Below are positions 34,236 through 41,036 of a stretch of 41,390 nt of DNA, piece after piece. Positions within the stretch are counted from its first letter, which is position 1. Every line of letters starts with the position of its first letter. The notes beneath the pieces were generated by a model, which was given only the letters and a program-made list of their open reading frames with translations, did not search any database and was not told the origin of the DNA. Position numbers and translations under genes: made by a program. Source of the DNA: a virus; the IMG/VR virus record IMGVR_UViG_3300021964_006474, positions 1-41,390 of that record. One strand, given 5' to 3'.

Positions 34236-34958
34236 TTAAGGCACGTCTATAACAAACCCACGACGAACGTCCGACAGGTGACCATGGGCAGAGTACTTCT
34301 CTAAGTCTTCATGCAGGTTCGGCATGAAAACACCGCCTGCAGGAATGTCCATGTCTTGCCAAACGGGCGTAATGCGTGTACCTACAGGCAAGGTCTCAAA
34401 TGGGTCGTTACCGTGTCGTAAATGAACTTCAGTAATGAAGCCTGACCGAGTTTCGATGTTGATACCGTTGACAGGTAAATCAACAAGGTTAATAAAATGG
34501 GAGCACTCATGAATATCAGAAACATCTGTTTCAGGAAGTCTTTCCCAATGACTAAACCTAGTCAAGTTCTCGTCGCTTGAATGAAATCCTTCCCATGCTG
34601 ATACGGTATGCCAGCCACCCTGAGAATCTTTTTGAAAGTCAATAGAAAGGTGCGGTCCTTCTAACCACTCACACCAAAAGCTACCGGGAGGAACCACAGC
34701 ATTGTTTAAAAAGTCGTCCTCCATTTGCGAAAGATACAGAAACTTTGTTGCTCCGATCCCCATACCAAAAAGGTTGTATACAGGTCGATGGATGTAAAAC
34801 CCCTCATATTGTGGGGCACAGCCAGCGGGTCCTGCTTCTAATCCTTGATGTAACGCAACTTCTAGCTTATTGAACAGCCAACGAACTGCAGGATCATCTT
34901 TGAAGCGCTCCCAAGTTGCAAAGTCTTCGTCTTCGTCAACTTTCAAAAAATCCGTCAT
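34236..34958 (-). CDS. Hypothetical protein, 240 aa
   Basis: I do not recognise a named family. The protein is rich in aromatics, with segments such as IHRPVYNLFGMGIGATKFLY, PPGSFWCEWLEGPHLSIDFQ and GFITEVHLRHGNDPFETLPV. The last segment faintly resembles the metal/ATP-binding strand of ATP-grasp-like folds, but I would not assign it. It is coupled by ATGA to the upstream 117-aa gene. Both are divergent from recA. Confidence 0.75.
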   Translation of the reverse strand: MTDFLKVDEDEDFATWERFKDDPAVRWLFNKLEVALHQGLEAGPAGCAPQYEGFYIHRPVYNLFGMGIGATKFLYLSQMEDDFLNNAVVPPGSFWCEWLEGPHLSIDFQKDSQGGWHTVSAWEGFHSSDENLTRFSHWERLPETDVSDIHECSHFINLVDLPVNGINIETRSGFITEVHLRHGNDPFETLPVGTRITPVWQDMDIPAGGVFMPNLHEDLEKYSAHGHLSDVRRGFVIDVP

Positions 34959-35308
34959 GTTGAAATATTCCTTAGTTGTTGTGCATCAAGAAACACTGTC
35001 GCTGTACCATTTACAAGTTCAACTTGGTCTAACGGAACCCCAACCTTAGAAGCCAAAGTTGCTTTAATCTTCAGCTCATCCATCGGATCATAATCAACCC
35101 AAGGCCCTACATCGGCAAACGGGTCCACGACAGCAGGGACTGGTGGAGCAACACAAACTTTACAGCAAAGTCTATCTTCATTGACTTTAGGCTTACGCTT
35201 CGTCTCTACTGTGTGAGAGCACTCAAGCTCAACATGCCAAACAGTATTACCGTATTCGCCAAATTTCACGGCGTTAGTGACAGTACGCTTAGGGCCTCGT
35301 TTACTCAT
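34955..35308 (-). CDS. Small Cys/His protein, 117 aa
   Basis: The N-terminal half is basic (MSKRGPKRTVTN) and has a possible metal site: Cys and His in VELECSHTVE with CCKVC further on. The C-terminal half (ASKVGVPLDQVELVNGTATV) is a small hydrophobic domain. No family is recognised. The ATG is leaderless, 6 nt after a TAGAAT -10 box, and the promoter overlaps that of recA on the other strand. ATGA coupling joins it to the 240-aa gene. Confidence 0.75.
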   Translation of the reverse strand: MSKRGPKRTVTNAVKFGEYGNTVWHVELECSHTVETKRKPKVNEDRLCCKVCVAPPVPAVVDPFADVGPWVDYDPMDELKIKATLASKVGVPLDQVELVNGTATVFLDAQQLRNIST

Positions 35309-35314
35309 AGTTTT

Positions 35315-35343
35315 ATTCTATCCGCTCACTTGACTTCATTCCA
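35315..35343 (-). promoter_or_regulatory. Leaderless promoter for the 117-aa gene
   Basis: The minus strand reads TGGAAT (35343-35338), 17 bp, TAGAAT (35320-35315), 6 nt, ATG (35308). It overlaps the recA promoter on the opposite strand, so binding at one would exclude the other. Confidence 0.6.
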
Positions 35344-35358
35344 CCTAAACCGTAGAAT
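35330..35358 (+). promoter_or_regulatory. Leaderless promoter for recA
   Basis: TTGACT (35330-35335), 17 bp, TAGAAT (35353-35358), 6 nt (ACAAAC), ATG (35365). There is no Shine-Dalgarno. No LexA-type palindrome is evident. Confidence 0.75.
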
Positions 35359-35364
35359 ACAAAC

Positions 35365-36339
35365 ATGGATAAAGATAAACTTCTCGAAGATGCTCTAGGA
35401 CAAATTGAAAAGCAGTTTGGTGCTGGAAGCATCATGCGTCTAGGCGACGCTGCTTCAATGCAGATTGAAACGATTTCAACCGGCTCTATCGCTCTTGACT
35501 TGGCGCTAGGTGTTGGCGGTGTTCCTCGTGGACGAGTCACCGAAATCTATGGACCGGAGTCTTCCGGCAAGACAACCATTGCTCTGCATGTAATTGCAGA
35601 AGCCCAAAAGAAGGGCGGCAAGTGTGCGTTCATTGATGCGGAGCATGCCTTAGACCCTGTTTATGCTAAAGCTATTGGTTGCGATATTGATGATCTTTTG
35701 GTTTCGCAGCCAGACACAGGTGAGCAAGCATTAACTATTACTAACAAGCTGATTGAGTCAGGTGCTCTAGACGTGGTAGTTGTAGACTCAGTTGCTGCGC
35801 TTACCCCTCGTGCTGAGATTGAAGGCGAAATGGGAGACAGCCACGTCGGCCTACACGCTCGCCTGATGTCGCAGGCGATGCGAAAGATTGTAGCCAACCT
35901 GAATCATTCTAAGACAACCCTTATCATGATTAACCAGTTGCGTGAAAAGATTGGTGTCATGTTCGGCTCTCCTGAAGTAACCACTGGCGGCAAGGCGCTC
36001 AAGTTCTATGCGTCAGTTCGGATGGACATCCGTCGTATTGAAACGCTGAAGGATGGCGGCGAAGCCTCTGGCAACAAGACACGAGTCAAGGTTGTCAAGA
36101 ACAAGTGTGCGCCTCCTTTCCGTCAGGCAGAGTTTGAAATTGCATACGGTGAAGGAATCAGTCGCACCGGAGACATCGTGGACATCGCTGCTGAGATGGG
36201 TATCCTTGACAAGAAGGGTGCGTGGTACGCCTACAAGGGCGAGAACATCGGACAGGGGCGTGCTAACACCAAGGCTTTCTTGGACGAAAACGAGCAAATC
36301 CGAGAGACAATCGCAGATACCATCTACGCATCGATTTGA
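35365..36339 (+). CDS. recA: RecA recombinase
   Basis: The 324-aa product is a bacterial-type RecA, which polymerises on single-stranded DNA and catalyses strand exchange with ATP. The Walker A GPESSGKT is at residues 63-70, and other hallmarks are [30 protein letters not shown], the L1/L2-region sequence [20 protein letters not shown], and [17 protein letters not shown]. It ends soon after the C-terminal domain ([11 protein letters not shown]), lacking the acidic tail of bacterial RecA. Most phages use UvsX-like or no recombinase, so a bacterial-style copy suggests acquisition from a host. Transcription is leaderless. The TGA stop is part of the next gene's -35 box. Confidence 0.96.
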   Translation: MDKDKLLEDALGQIEKQFGAGSIMRLGDAASMQIETISTGSIALDLALGVGGVPRGRVTEIYGPESSGKTTIALHVIAEAQKKGGKCAFIDAEHALDPVYAKAIGCDIDDLLVSQPDTGEQALTITNKLIESGALDVVVVDSVAALTPRAEIEGEMGDSHVGLHARLMSQAMRKIVANLNHSKTTLIMINQLREKIGVMFGSPEVTTGGKALKFYASVRMDIRRIETLKDGGEASGNKTRVKVVKNKCAPPFRQAEFEIAYGEGISRTGDIVDIAAEMGILDKKGAWYAYKGENIGQGRANTKAFLDENEQIRETIADTIYASI

Positions 36340-36364
36340 CAAACGCTACCATATGTAGTATCCT
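36336..36364 (+). promoter_or_regulatory. Promoter for small basic protein gene
   Basis: TTGACA (36336-36341), 17 bp, TATCCT (36359-36364). The recA TGA stop (36337-36339) is inside the -35 box. The downstream ATG at 36389 has AAGGAG 6 nt upstream, so this transcript has a leader. Confidence 0.65.
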
Positions 36365-36388
36365 TGCTGAGCAAAGAAGGAGAAGCAT

Positions 36389-36694
36389 ATGGCTCGAAAA
36401 AAGAAAACACAACCTGTCGGCCCTCCTGAAGGATGGGTCATTAGCGAAGAGTATCAAATCTCTAGTCAGATCACACTTGGCAGAGGCGATGTGTGTAAGA
36501 TCAAAGGCGAGCGTGGAACGTTTGTTTTCAAACGCCACGTTGTAAACACTAACTTAACGCCTGCTAGTGAATGGATTGATCTGTGGGGTGGCTCACACGG
36601 TCACGGCCAGTGGAGATCGATTACTCCTGATAGGCTGAAGCACATTCCTACGAAGCGTCGCAGGACAAAGAAAAACCCCCAGTCACAATCGTAA
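36389..36694 (+). CDS. Small basic protein, 101 aa, DUF7246-like
   Basis: The protein has basic ends (MARKKKTQPVG; KRRRTKKNPQSQS) and a beta-rich core, SSQITLGRGDVCKIKGERGT then FVFKRHVV and TPASEWIDLWGGSHGHGQWR. Similar short proteins with an I-R/K-GERG-x-F/F-x-F-x4-H and EWID-GG pattern occur in many actinophages; their role is unknown. It lies after recA, with its own promoter and a Shine-Dalgarno. The 3' end runs into a bidirectional terminator. Confidence 0.78.
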   Translation: MARKKKTQPVGPPEGWVISEEYQISSQITLGRGDVCKIKGERGTFVFKRHVVNTNLTPASEWIDLWGGSHGHGQWRSITPDRLKHIPTKRRRTKKNPQSQS

Positions 36695-36709
36695 CCGGGG
36701 GTCTTCTTG
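36664..36709. terminator. Bidirectional intrinsic terminator
   Basis: An inverted repeat ACCCCC (36675-36680) / GGGGGT (36697-36702) surrounds the stop of the basic protein gene. On the minus strand it is followed by TTTTTC, a good terminator for the holin operon; on the plus strand by TCTTCTTG, a weaker one. Confidence 0.75.
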
Positions 36710-36767
36710 TTAGTGGATTGACACAAAAGGAGCAAAAGGCCATCCCCCAACAGTCTTAGTTTACAGC

Positions 36768-36792
36768 ATCGCTTGTAGTTGGATCAAGCGAT
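36768..36792. repeat. Perfect 8-bp inverted repeat downstream of holin gene
   Basis: ATCGCTTG (36768-36775) and CAAGCGAT (36785-36792) are separated by 9 bp. It lies 13 bp beyond the holin stop on the minus strand. No T-run follows, so it may act as a processing or pause hairpin ahead of the main terminator. Confidence 0.55.
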
Positions 36793-36804
36793 ACTTAACA
36801 CAAC

Positions 36805-37002
36805 TTAGACGAGTGAAGCAGTGGACTTGTCGCCAATTTTGGTAGCGGCAAATGACTTCAGTACTGAAAGGGCAGCAGCTAGGCCAGCGGCAGCAGCACC
36901 CTTGGCTGATGACATATCCGTAACAACAAACATCGCAGCGAAAGCCTGAATGAATGTCATAGCAGCACGTTCAGCAACCTGCTTGTACATGTTCATATCC
37001 AT
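36805..37002 (-). CDS. Holin-like protein (r1t type)
   Basis: The 65-aa product has an N-terminal helix with QVAERAAMTFIQAFAAMFVV, a second hydrophobic segment AKGAAAAGLAAALSVLKSFA, and the C-terminal ending GDKSTASLV. The A-x2-R-A-x3-F-x-Q start and the G-D-x-x-T-A-S-L-V ending match r1t-type holins of actinophages, which form membrane lesions that release the endolysin. AAGGAG lies 8 nt before the ATG. No endolysin gene is found in this window. Confidence 0.78.
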   Translation of the reverse strand: MDMNMYKQVAERAAMTFIQAFAAMFVVTDMSSAKGAAAAGLAAALSVLKSFAATKIGDKSTASLV

Positions 37003-37053
37003 TTACAATTCTCCTTGTTAGGGGATACTTAAAAGGCTATTTGCCTCTTAAAT

Positions 37054-37082
37054 ATTGTACCATACGGGCTACATGCCCCCAA
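37054..37082 (-). promoter_or_regulatory. Possible promoter for the holin gene
   Basis: The minus strand reads TTGGGG (37082-37077), 17 bp, TACAAT (37059-37054), in a 103-bp intergenic gap. The -35 is weak (3 of 6); the -10 is good. The leader to the ATG at 37002 would be about 45 nt, ending in AAGGAG. Confidence 0.5.
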
Positions 37083-37105
37083 AAGAACCTTTATAGAAAC
37101 TTGAG

Positions 37106-37360
37106 TTAACTTTTCTTAGGCTGGGTCATGCTGAATGCAGCATCAATCTCATCAGCAGTAATCTTTCCGTCATCAGCATACGCTGCTGCAAGCTTCTGAA
37201 TAACAGTCGCAGCAGACGTAGCACCTGCCAATACGGCAGCTTTCCACGGATCAATACCACCAATAAGACTAGAGCTACCAACAATAGCCATAGCATTCAT
37301 TGCGAACACCGCCGCAATTCGGCCTAAGGTGTTCCACACAAGTTGATTAGTTGCTTTCAT
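37106..37360 (-). CDS. Holin-like membrane protein, 84 aa
   Basis: The protein has hydrophobic segments (GRIAAVFAMNAMAIVGSSSL and PWKAAVLAGATSAATVIQKL) and a polar tail with DDGKITADEID, which looks like a calcium-loop-like or simply acidic motif. The pattern G-S-S-L-I-G-G-I-D-P-W-K is typical of small actinophage membrane proteins found with lysis genes. I chose ATG 37360, with GAGAG three nt upstream; a start 5 codons earlier is possible. The start overlaps the preceding gene by 14 bp. A second holin or antiholin is possible. Confidence 0.7.
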   Translation of the reverse strand: MKATNQLVWNTLGRIAAVFAMNAMAIVGSSSLIGGIDPWKAAVLAGATSAATVIQKLAAAYADDGKITADEIDAAFSMTQPKKS

Positions 37361-37568
37361 TTTCTCTCTCATCATCTACATAGTCTAATACAGTGCCCAG
37401 CAGATGCAGTGCAAGACCCGCAAGAGAAATATATATTCCTTGCTGCAACGTGGTCGATGACAGAGTAATCAACACCAACCCTGTACCTGCTAATGTCCAT
37501 CCCAGGTAAAGCATTTCTCTACCCATACGCCGGACGGCTCCAAATGTTAGTTTGATTATCTTTTTCAT
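37347..37568 (-). CDS. Small two-helix membrane protein, 73 aa
   Basis: The product has a basic N-terminus (MKKIIKLTFGAVRRMGREM), two hydrophobic segments (YLGWTLAGTGLVLITL and GIYISLAGLALHLLGTVL), and an acidic tail (DYVDDERENESN). I chose ATG 37568 because AAAGGAGG sits 4 nt upstream. The gene starts 12 bp after the stop of the secreted Thr-rich protein. It probably forms a membrane complex with neighbouring holin-like proteins. Confidence 0.72.
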   Translation of the reverse strand: MKKIIKLTFGAVRRMGREMLYLGWTLAGTGLVLITLSSTTLQQGIYISLAGLALHLLGTVLDYVDDERENESN

Positions 37569-37579
37569 GGTGCCTCCTT

Positions 37580-39814
37580 TCACCGAGACCTTCTTCTAGA
37601 ACTACCCTTTTTACCGCCACCGGAGTCGCCTCCGGGGCCTCCACCGCCACTACCAGAACCACCGCCGCCACCGGAAGGACCAGATGGACCAGCAGATGCA
37701 GCAGCGGCAGCAACCGTTACGGCTGCACTCGCAGCAACAACAGTACGCCGAGTTTCAGTGTCAACAGTAGACCCTTCAGCAACATATTCGTTGTAGGCTT
37801 CGTCATCAAAGATGTCTACAGTTGCTTCAAACCGTTCCTTGACTTCATCATCCGCTTCGTTGATGGCGGCTACAAGAACTACTTTGGCGTCATCAGAGAT
37901 TTCATCAAAGTTTTCGTCAGCGACAAGGCTTTCAATTTCTTCTGTGGTGATTTCGCCGTCAACAACAGCCAAGAACTCTTCCGCAAGTTCCTCATCCAAC
38001 TCGTCTAGTGCTTCTACAACTTTCACTTCTGCTTCATCAACCTCAACTAAGTCAACGCCTTCAGTAGCAATACCAAGCGCCTCAAACTCTACTTTAGTTT
38101 CAGCCGCTTTTTCTTCCGCTGGTGTTAGGGGAATAGTGGTAGTTACCGGTGGCGGCGTTGTTGTCGTCGTTGGCGGTAGCGTTGTTGTCGTGCTTGTCGT
38201 TGTCGATGTAGTCGTAGTTGGGGTTACCGTAGTCGTCGTAGGCGGTACAGTTGTAGTCGTTGATGGTGGGGTCGAAGTGGTAGATGGCGGTGCCTCCGTA
38301 GTCGTAGTTGTAGGCGCTACCGTCGTTGTTGTTGTAGGCGGCAACGTCGTTGTTGTCGTTACTGGTATTGTAGTCGTTGTAGTTGTCGTCGGAGGCAACG
38401 TTGTTGTGGTAGTAGTGGTTGTCGTCGTTGTGGTCGTCGTGGTTGTTGTAGGAGGTACCGGCTCTGAAACAGTAAGTGTTACTTGAGTAGACCATCCCGA
38501 ATACAACGCAAGCGTGTCGTTGTCAGAACGAACATCAAAGACGTACTCTTCGTCTAAACCCCCAGTGTTCTCAAACAGACTATAGGGCAGCGTGTACTCA
38601 GTATTAAGCGCTCCCTCTTCACCCACGTTTCCAGTAGCAACTCCCCACCCAGCATCCGGCGGTATGCGGAAAGATATTGCATAACGCTCTGGATCAACGT
38701 TTCCGGTATTTGGTTCGTCCCAGTCCAGAAACACGCCGTCAGCAGTTAGCTCACCGGTAAGATTCATGGGTGGACCAATTGTTTGCGGAATCGTGGTTGT
38801 GGTGGTTGTTGTCGTCGTAGTTGTTACTGGTGTAGCCCAGGTCCAGTTGTTTACAACAAAGCCGCACAGGGTAGAAGAAGTCAACCCTTGACATGTGTCC
38901 CATGATGCGTTTGACGACCAACCGTTCGGCGGCGAGTTACTGTTGATTGAGTTAAAGTATGGGTTGGTGAGTAGGCTTGTTAAATCAGTCCACACTCCCG
39001 AACCATCTAGTTTCGCTTGGAACGAAACTTCTTTAATCTCGGTACCATAATTGCCGCCCCATCCTTCACCGTCTTTCGCCCAGATACGAATCTTTACCGT
39101 ATCCCAGTTTGTCGAATCTTGAACGTTACTAGACACCGAGGCTTGGAACCAGCCAGACCCAACTTCAACCCAAGAAGTAGGTGCCGATGATGTCAGGTTG
39201 CCTTGCAGCAAGTTACCCGCCGAGTCATAAGCGGCATACTGCGTCGCCACGTAATCGTTAACATCGTAGAAACGCTTAACAAGAGGGGTGACAACAATTG
39301 AATCAATCTCTCCCGCATATGAAGAAACGTCAATTGTTTGCTCAATGTATGCAGGGGTATAAGAGAATCTGACCCCGTTGTAGGTGCTGAAGTTTGTGGC
39401 AAGCGTTAGATCGGTGACAAGAGAGTACTCTCCACCATCGTAACCGTTTCCATACTGACTACAGCAGTATCCAGCGTGGAGACGGTAGACGCCAGCATCT
39501 AGCGTTGTGTCGATCTTTGATGAAACACACTGCGTTTCATCATTGTGGTTACCGTCATCATTTGATGCGAGTACTGTGCCCGACAAGTCGTACAGCCACA
39601 AGAACGGGTCAGATGTCAACTGGGTGCAAGAACTGTTTGAGTTGCCGTAGATGACAACATTAGTAGCGTCTTCCGAGACCTCAAAGTACCAGTCAGATTC
39701 TTCGGTAACTGTGTATGAAGCGGCGGCTGCTGGGACCGGAGCGAACCACGCTAGTGCAAAAACCCACACAAGCGACGCTTTAGCTGCACGCCTAAAATGT
39801 TTACCTCTACCCAT
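37580..39814 (-). CDS. Secreted Thr-rich protein with signal peptide, FN3-like domain and C-terminal membrane segment
   Basis: The 744-aa product starts MGRGKHFRRAAKASLVWVFA and has a hydrophobic core ending in PVPAAAA, a clear signal peptide. An N-terminal domain (about 30-130) resembles PPC-type beta domains and has LWLYDLSGTVLASNDDGNHN and a Cys-rich loop. A beta domain near 345-450 (GPPMNLTGELTADGVFLDWD) looks like FN3. Residues about 451-563 are a Thr/Pro linker, followed by an acidic helical domain, a hydrophobic Ala/Val segment near 690-708, a Gly/Ser region and a basic end (KKGSSRRRSR). The layout suggests a membrane-anchored surface protein. GGAGA lies 4 nt before the chosen ATG; an earlier ATG at 39841 is less likely. 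It might change the infected cell's surface. Confidence 0.8.
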   Translation of the reverse strand: MGRGKHFRRAAKASLVWVFALAWFAPVPAAAASYTVTEESDWYFEVSEDATNVVIYGNSNSSCTQLTSDPFLWLYDLSGTVLASNDDGNHNDETQCVSSKIDTTLDAGVYRLHAGYCCSQYGNGYDGGEYSLVTDLTLATNFSTYNGVRFSYTPAYIEQTIDVSSYAGEIDSIVVTPLVKRFYDVNDYVATQYAAYDSAGNLLQGNLTSSAPTSWVEVGSGWFQASVSSNVQDSTNWDTVKIRIWAKDGEGWGGNYGTEIKEVSFQAKLDGSGVWTDLTSLLTNPYFNSINSNSPPNGWSSNASWDTCQGLTSSTLCGFVVNNWTWATPVTTTTTTTTTTTIPQTIGPPMNLTGELTADGVFLDWDEPNTGNVDPERYAISFRIPPDAGWGVATGNVGEEGALNTEYTLPYSLFENTGGLDEEYVFDVRSDNDTLALYSGWSTQVTLTVSEPVPPTTTTTTTTTTTTTTTTTLPPTTTTTTTIPVTTTTTLPPTTTTTVAPTTTTTEAPPSTTSTPPSTTTTVPPTTTTVTPTTTTSTTTSTTTTLPPTTTTTPPPVTTTIPLTPAEEKAAETKVEFEALGIATEGVDLVEVDEAEVKVVEALDELDEELAEEFLAVVDGEITTEEIESLVADENFDEISDDAKVVLVAAINEADDEVKERFEATVDIFDDEAYNEYVAEGSTVDTETRRTVVAASAAVTVAAAAASAGPSGPSGGGGGSGSGGGGPGGDSGGGKKGSSRRRSR
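38125..38460 (-). repeat. Threonine-codon low-complexity region
   Basis: About 110 codons of the secreted-protein gene are mainly ACN, interrupted by Pro codons. All four Thr codons are used, so this is a protein-level repeat rather than a simple DNA triplet expansion. Its antisense frame reads as a Val/Gly-rich shadow and should be ignored. Confidence 0.85.
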
Positions 39815-39861
39815 AATTTCTCCACAAACAGCACTTAACATTTATTGTACAAGGAAAGCCC

Positions 39862-39889
39862 TTGCCTGATTTGTGAAACGTGGTATAAT
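39862..39889 (+). promoter_or_regulatory. Leaderless promoter for zinc-ribbon/thymidine kinase genes
   Basis: TTGCCT (39862-39867), 16 bp, TATAAT (39884-39889), 7 nt, ATG (39897). A TACAAT on the minus strand (39849-39844) may be the -10 of the divergent secreted-protein gene, though its -35 is poor. Confidence 0.65.
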
Positions 39890-39896
39890 ACGAAGT

Positions 39897-40115
39897 ATGC
39901 CGAACTATACTTACTCTTGCCCTACGTGTGGTACATTTGAAACATTTCAGAAAATGTCTGACGACAGCCTTACCGAGTGCCCGACTTGTTCCAGTTCGGT
40001 TAAAAAGATTTACAGCGCTCCAGGCTTTGTAGGCATGCCTAACGGACCAAAAGATACTGCTCCGGCATACAATTCGGAGAGATCAGCTCTTTGGAATTCG
40101 GCACAGGCGGAGTAA
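39897..40115 (+). CDS. FmdB-type zinc-ribbon protein
   Basis: The 72-aa product begins MPNYTYSCPTCGTFETFQKM, with CPTC and, further on, ECPTC: two CxxC pairs as in the FmdB/zinc-ribbon family (usual start MPxYxYxCxxCG). The function of these small proteins is unknown; they are thought to regulate or bind nucleic acid. I start at ATG 39897, 7 nt after TATAAT, because the family begins at this Met; an upstream GTG in frame would add only promoter sequence. It is followed one base later by the thymidine kinase gene. Confidence 0.85.
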   Translation: MPNYTYSCPTCGTFETFQKMSDDSLTECPTCSSSVKKIYSAPGFVGMPNGPKDTAPAYNSERSALWNSAQAE

Positions 40116-40116
40116 C

Positions 40117-40746
40117 ATGGCCAGAATTACCTTTCTGACAGGAACAATGGCCTCTGGAAAAACCACCCACCTCCTGCAAACACATTTTAATATTGAAGCA
40201 GCCTTTCCAACCCAAGTGTTACTCGTAAACCGAAACGACCGGATGGGAACATCTATCTGTTCTAGCCGGATGGGTGGAATGACAGTATGCGAAACAATAA
40301 ACACAGACGACTCGCTAGTAGCTTTAATAGACGACCACAACCATACTAACCAAACATCTATCAAATATCTGTTCGTAGATGAGGCACAGTTTTTAACTAG
40401 TGAACAAGTTGACGATCTAGTTGAACTAGCTGACCTTAAAGATATTGAAGTCTACGCTTATGGTCTACTAACTAATTTCAAAGGACACCTGTTCTCTGCG
40501 TCACAAAGACTTATTGAAATATGTGACAGACTAATTCAACTGGATAACGGAGTACGCTGCTGGTGCGGTAAGCCCGCCACACACAATGCACTATTCATTG
40601 CGGGCGAACCACACACTGAAGGAACAGAAGAAGTGGTAGACGACAGCGCCGTGGTTGAATACCGGGTCATGTGCAGAAAGCACTTTACTTCACATCGGAA
40701 CCATCAATCAAAGACTCGCAGTAAAGTGAATCGTACCATCGTCTAG
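40117..40746 (+). CDS. tdk: Thymidine kinase, TK1 type
   Basis: The 209-aa enzyme phosphorylates thymidine to dTMP with ATP. The P-loop GTMASGKT is at residues 9-16, the DEAQF block at 88-92 carries the catalytic Glu, and the thymidine-binding lasso region is YGLLTNFKGHLFSASQRLIE. A zinc site is suggested by CWCGKPATH (148-156) and the later MCRKH; the first pair is spaced C-x-C, tighter than usual. GGAG lies 4 nt before the ATG. The gene follows the zinc-ribbon gene and converges on a minus-strand gene that overlaps its last 39 bp. With nrdJ it supports dTTP supply. Confidence 0.93.
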   Translation: MARITFLTGTMASGKTTHLLQTHFNIEAAFPTQVLLVNRNDRMGTSICSSRMGGMTVCETINTDDSLVALIDDHNHTNQTSIKYLFVDEAQFLTSEQVDDLVELADLKDIEVYAYGLLTNFKGHLFSASQRLIEICDRLIQLDNGVRCWCGKPATHNALFIAGEPHTEGTEEVVDDSAVVEYRVMCRKHFTSHRNHQSKTRSKVNRTIV

Positions 40747-40914
40747 CTGTTGAGCTTCGATGGACAAGCCTTCAAATAGTACGCTAACTACGTTTAGCAT
40801 GTCGTCACGAGTCTCTTGTTCTTCCCCTTCTTCAGGGTCGTACAAATCAACAAGAGTGTCTACAAAGTAGTCGTAAAGGGCTTGCATAGCCTCATCAGAG
40901 TTTTCAATCACCAT
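40708..40914 (-). CDS. Hypothetical protein, 68 aa
   Basis: A short, acidic, helical protein of unknown family (MVIENSDEAMQALYDYFVDT, with LYDPEEGEEQETRDDM). It is convergent with thymidine kinase and overlaps its 3' end by 39 bp. The start is leaderless: TTGATT-17-TAAACT ends 6 nt before the ATG, which supports it being a real gene. Confidence 0.65.
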   Translation of the reverse strand: MVIENSDEAMQALYDYFVDTLVDLYDPEEGEEQETRDDMLNVVSVLFEGLSIEAQQLDDGTIHFTASL

Positions 40915-40920
40915 AATGTT

Positions 40921-40949
40921 AGTTTATTGTTCTGATCTTCCAGAATCAA
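40921..40949 (-). promoter_or_regulatory. Leaderless promoter for the 68-aa gene
   Basis: The minus strand reads TTGATT (40949-40944), 17 bp, TAAACT (40926-40921), 6 nt, ATG (40914). It lies back to back with the ssb promoter. Confidence 0.6.
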
Positions 40950-40968
40950 GCAATCCGACAATTTGGTC

Positions 40969-40997
40969 TTGACAGACATGTAGGCACAGAGTAGTAT
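40969..40997 (+). promoter_or_regulatory. Promoter for ssb
   Basis: TTGACA (40969-40974), 17 bp, TAGTAT (40992-40997). The leader is about 33 nt and includes AGGAG 6 nt before the ATG at 41037, so this gene is not leaderless. Confidence 0.7.
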
Positions 40998-41036
40998 ATG
41001 GACATCTGTACATAGTCAACATGATAGGAGAAGATA

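Noticed and set aside
37812-38486. Plus-strand frame of 224 codons rich in Val and Gly
   Set aside because: It is the antisense reading of the Thr-codon region of the secreted protein (ACN read as GTN/TGT), not a gene.
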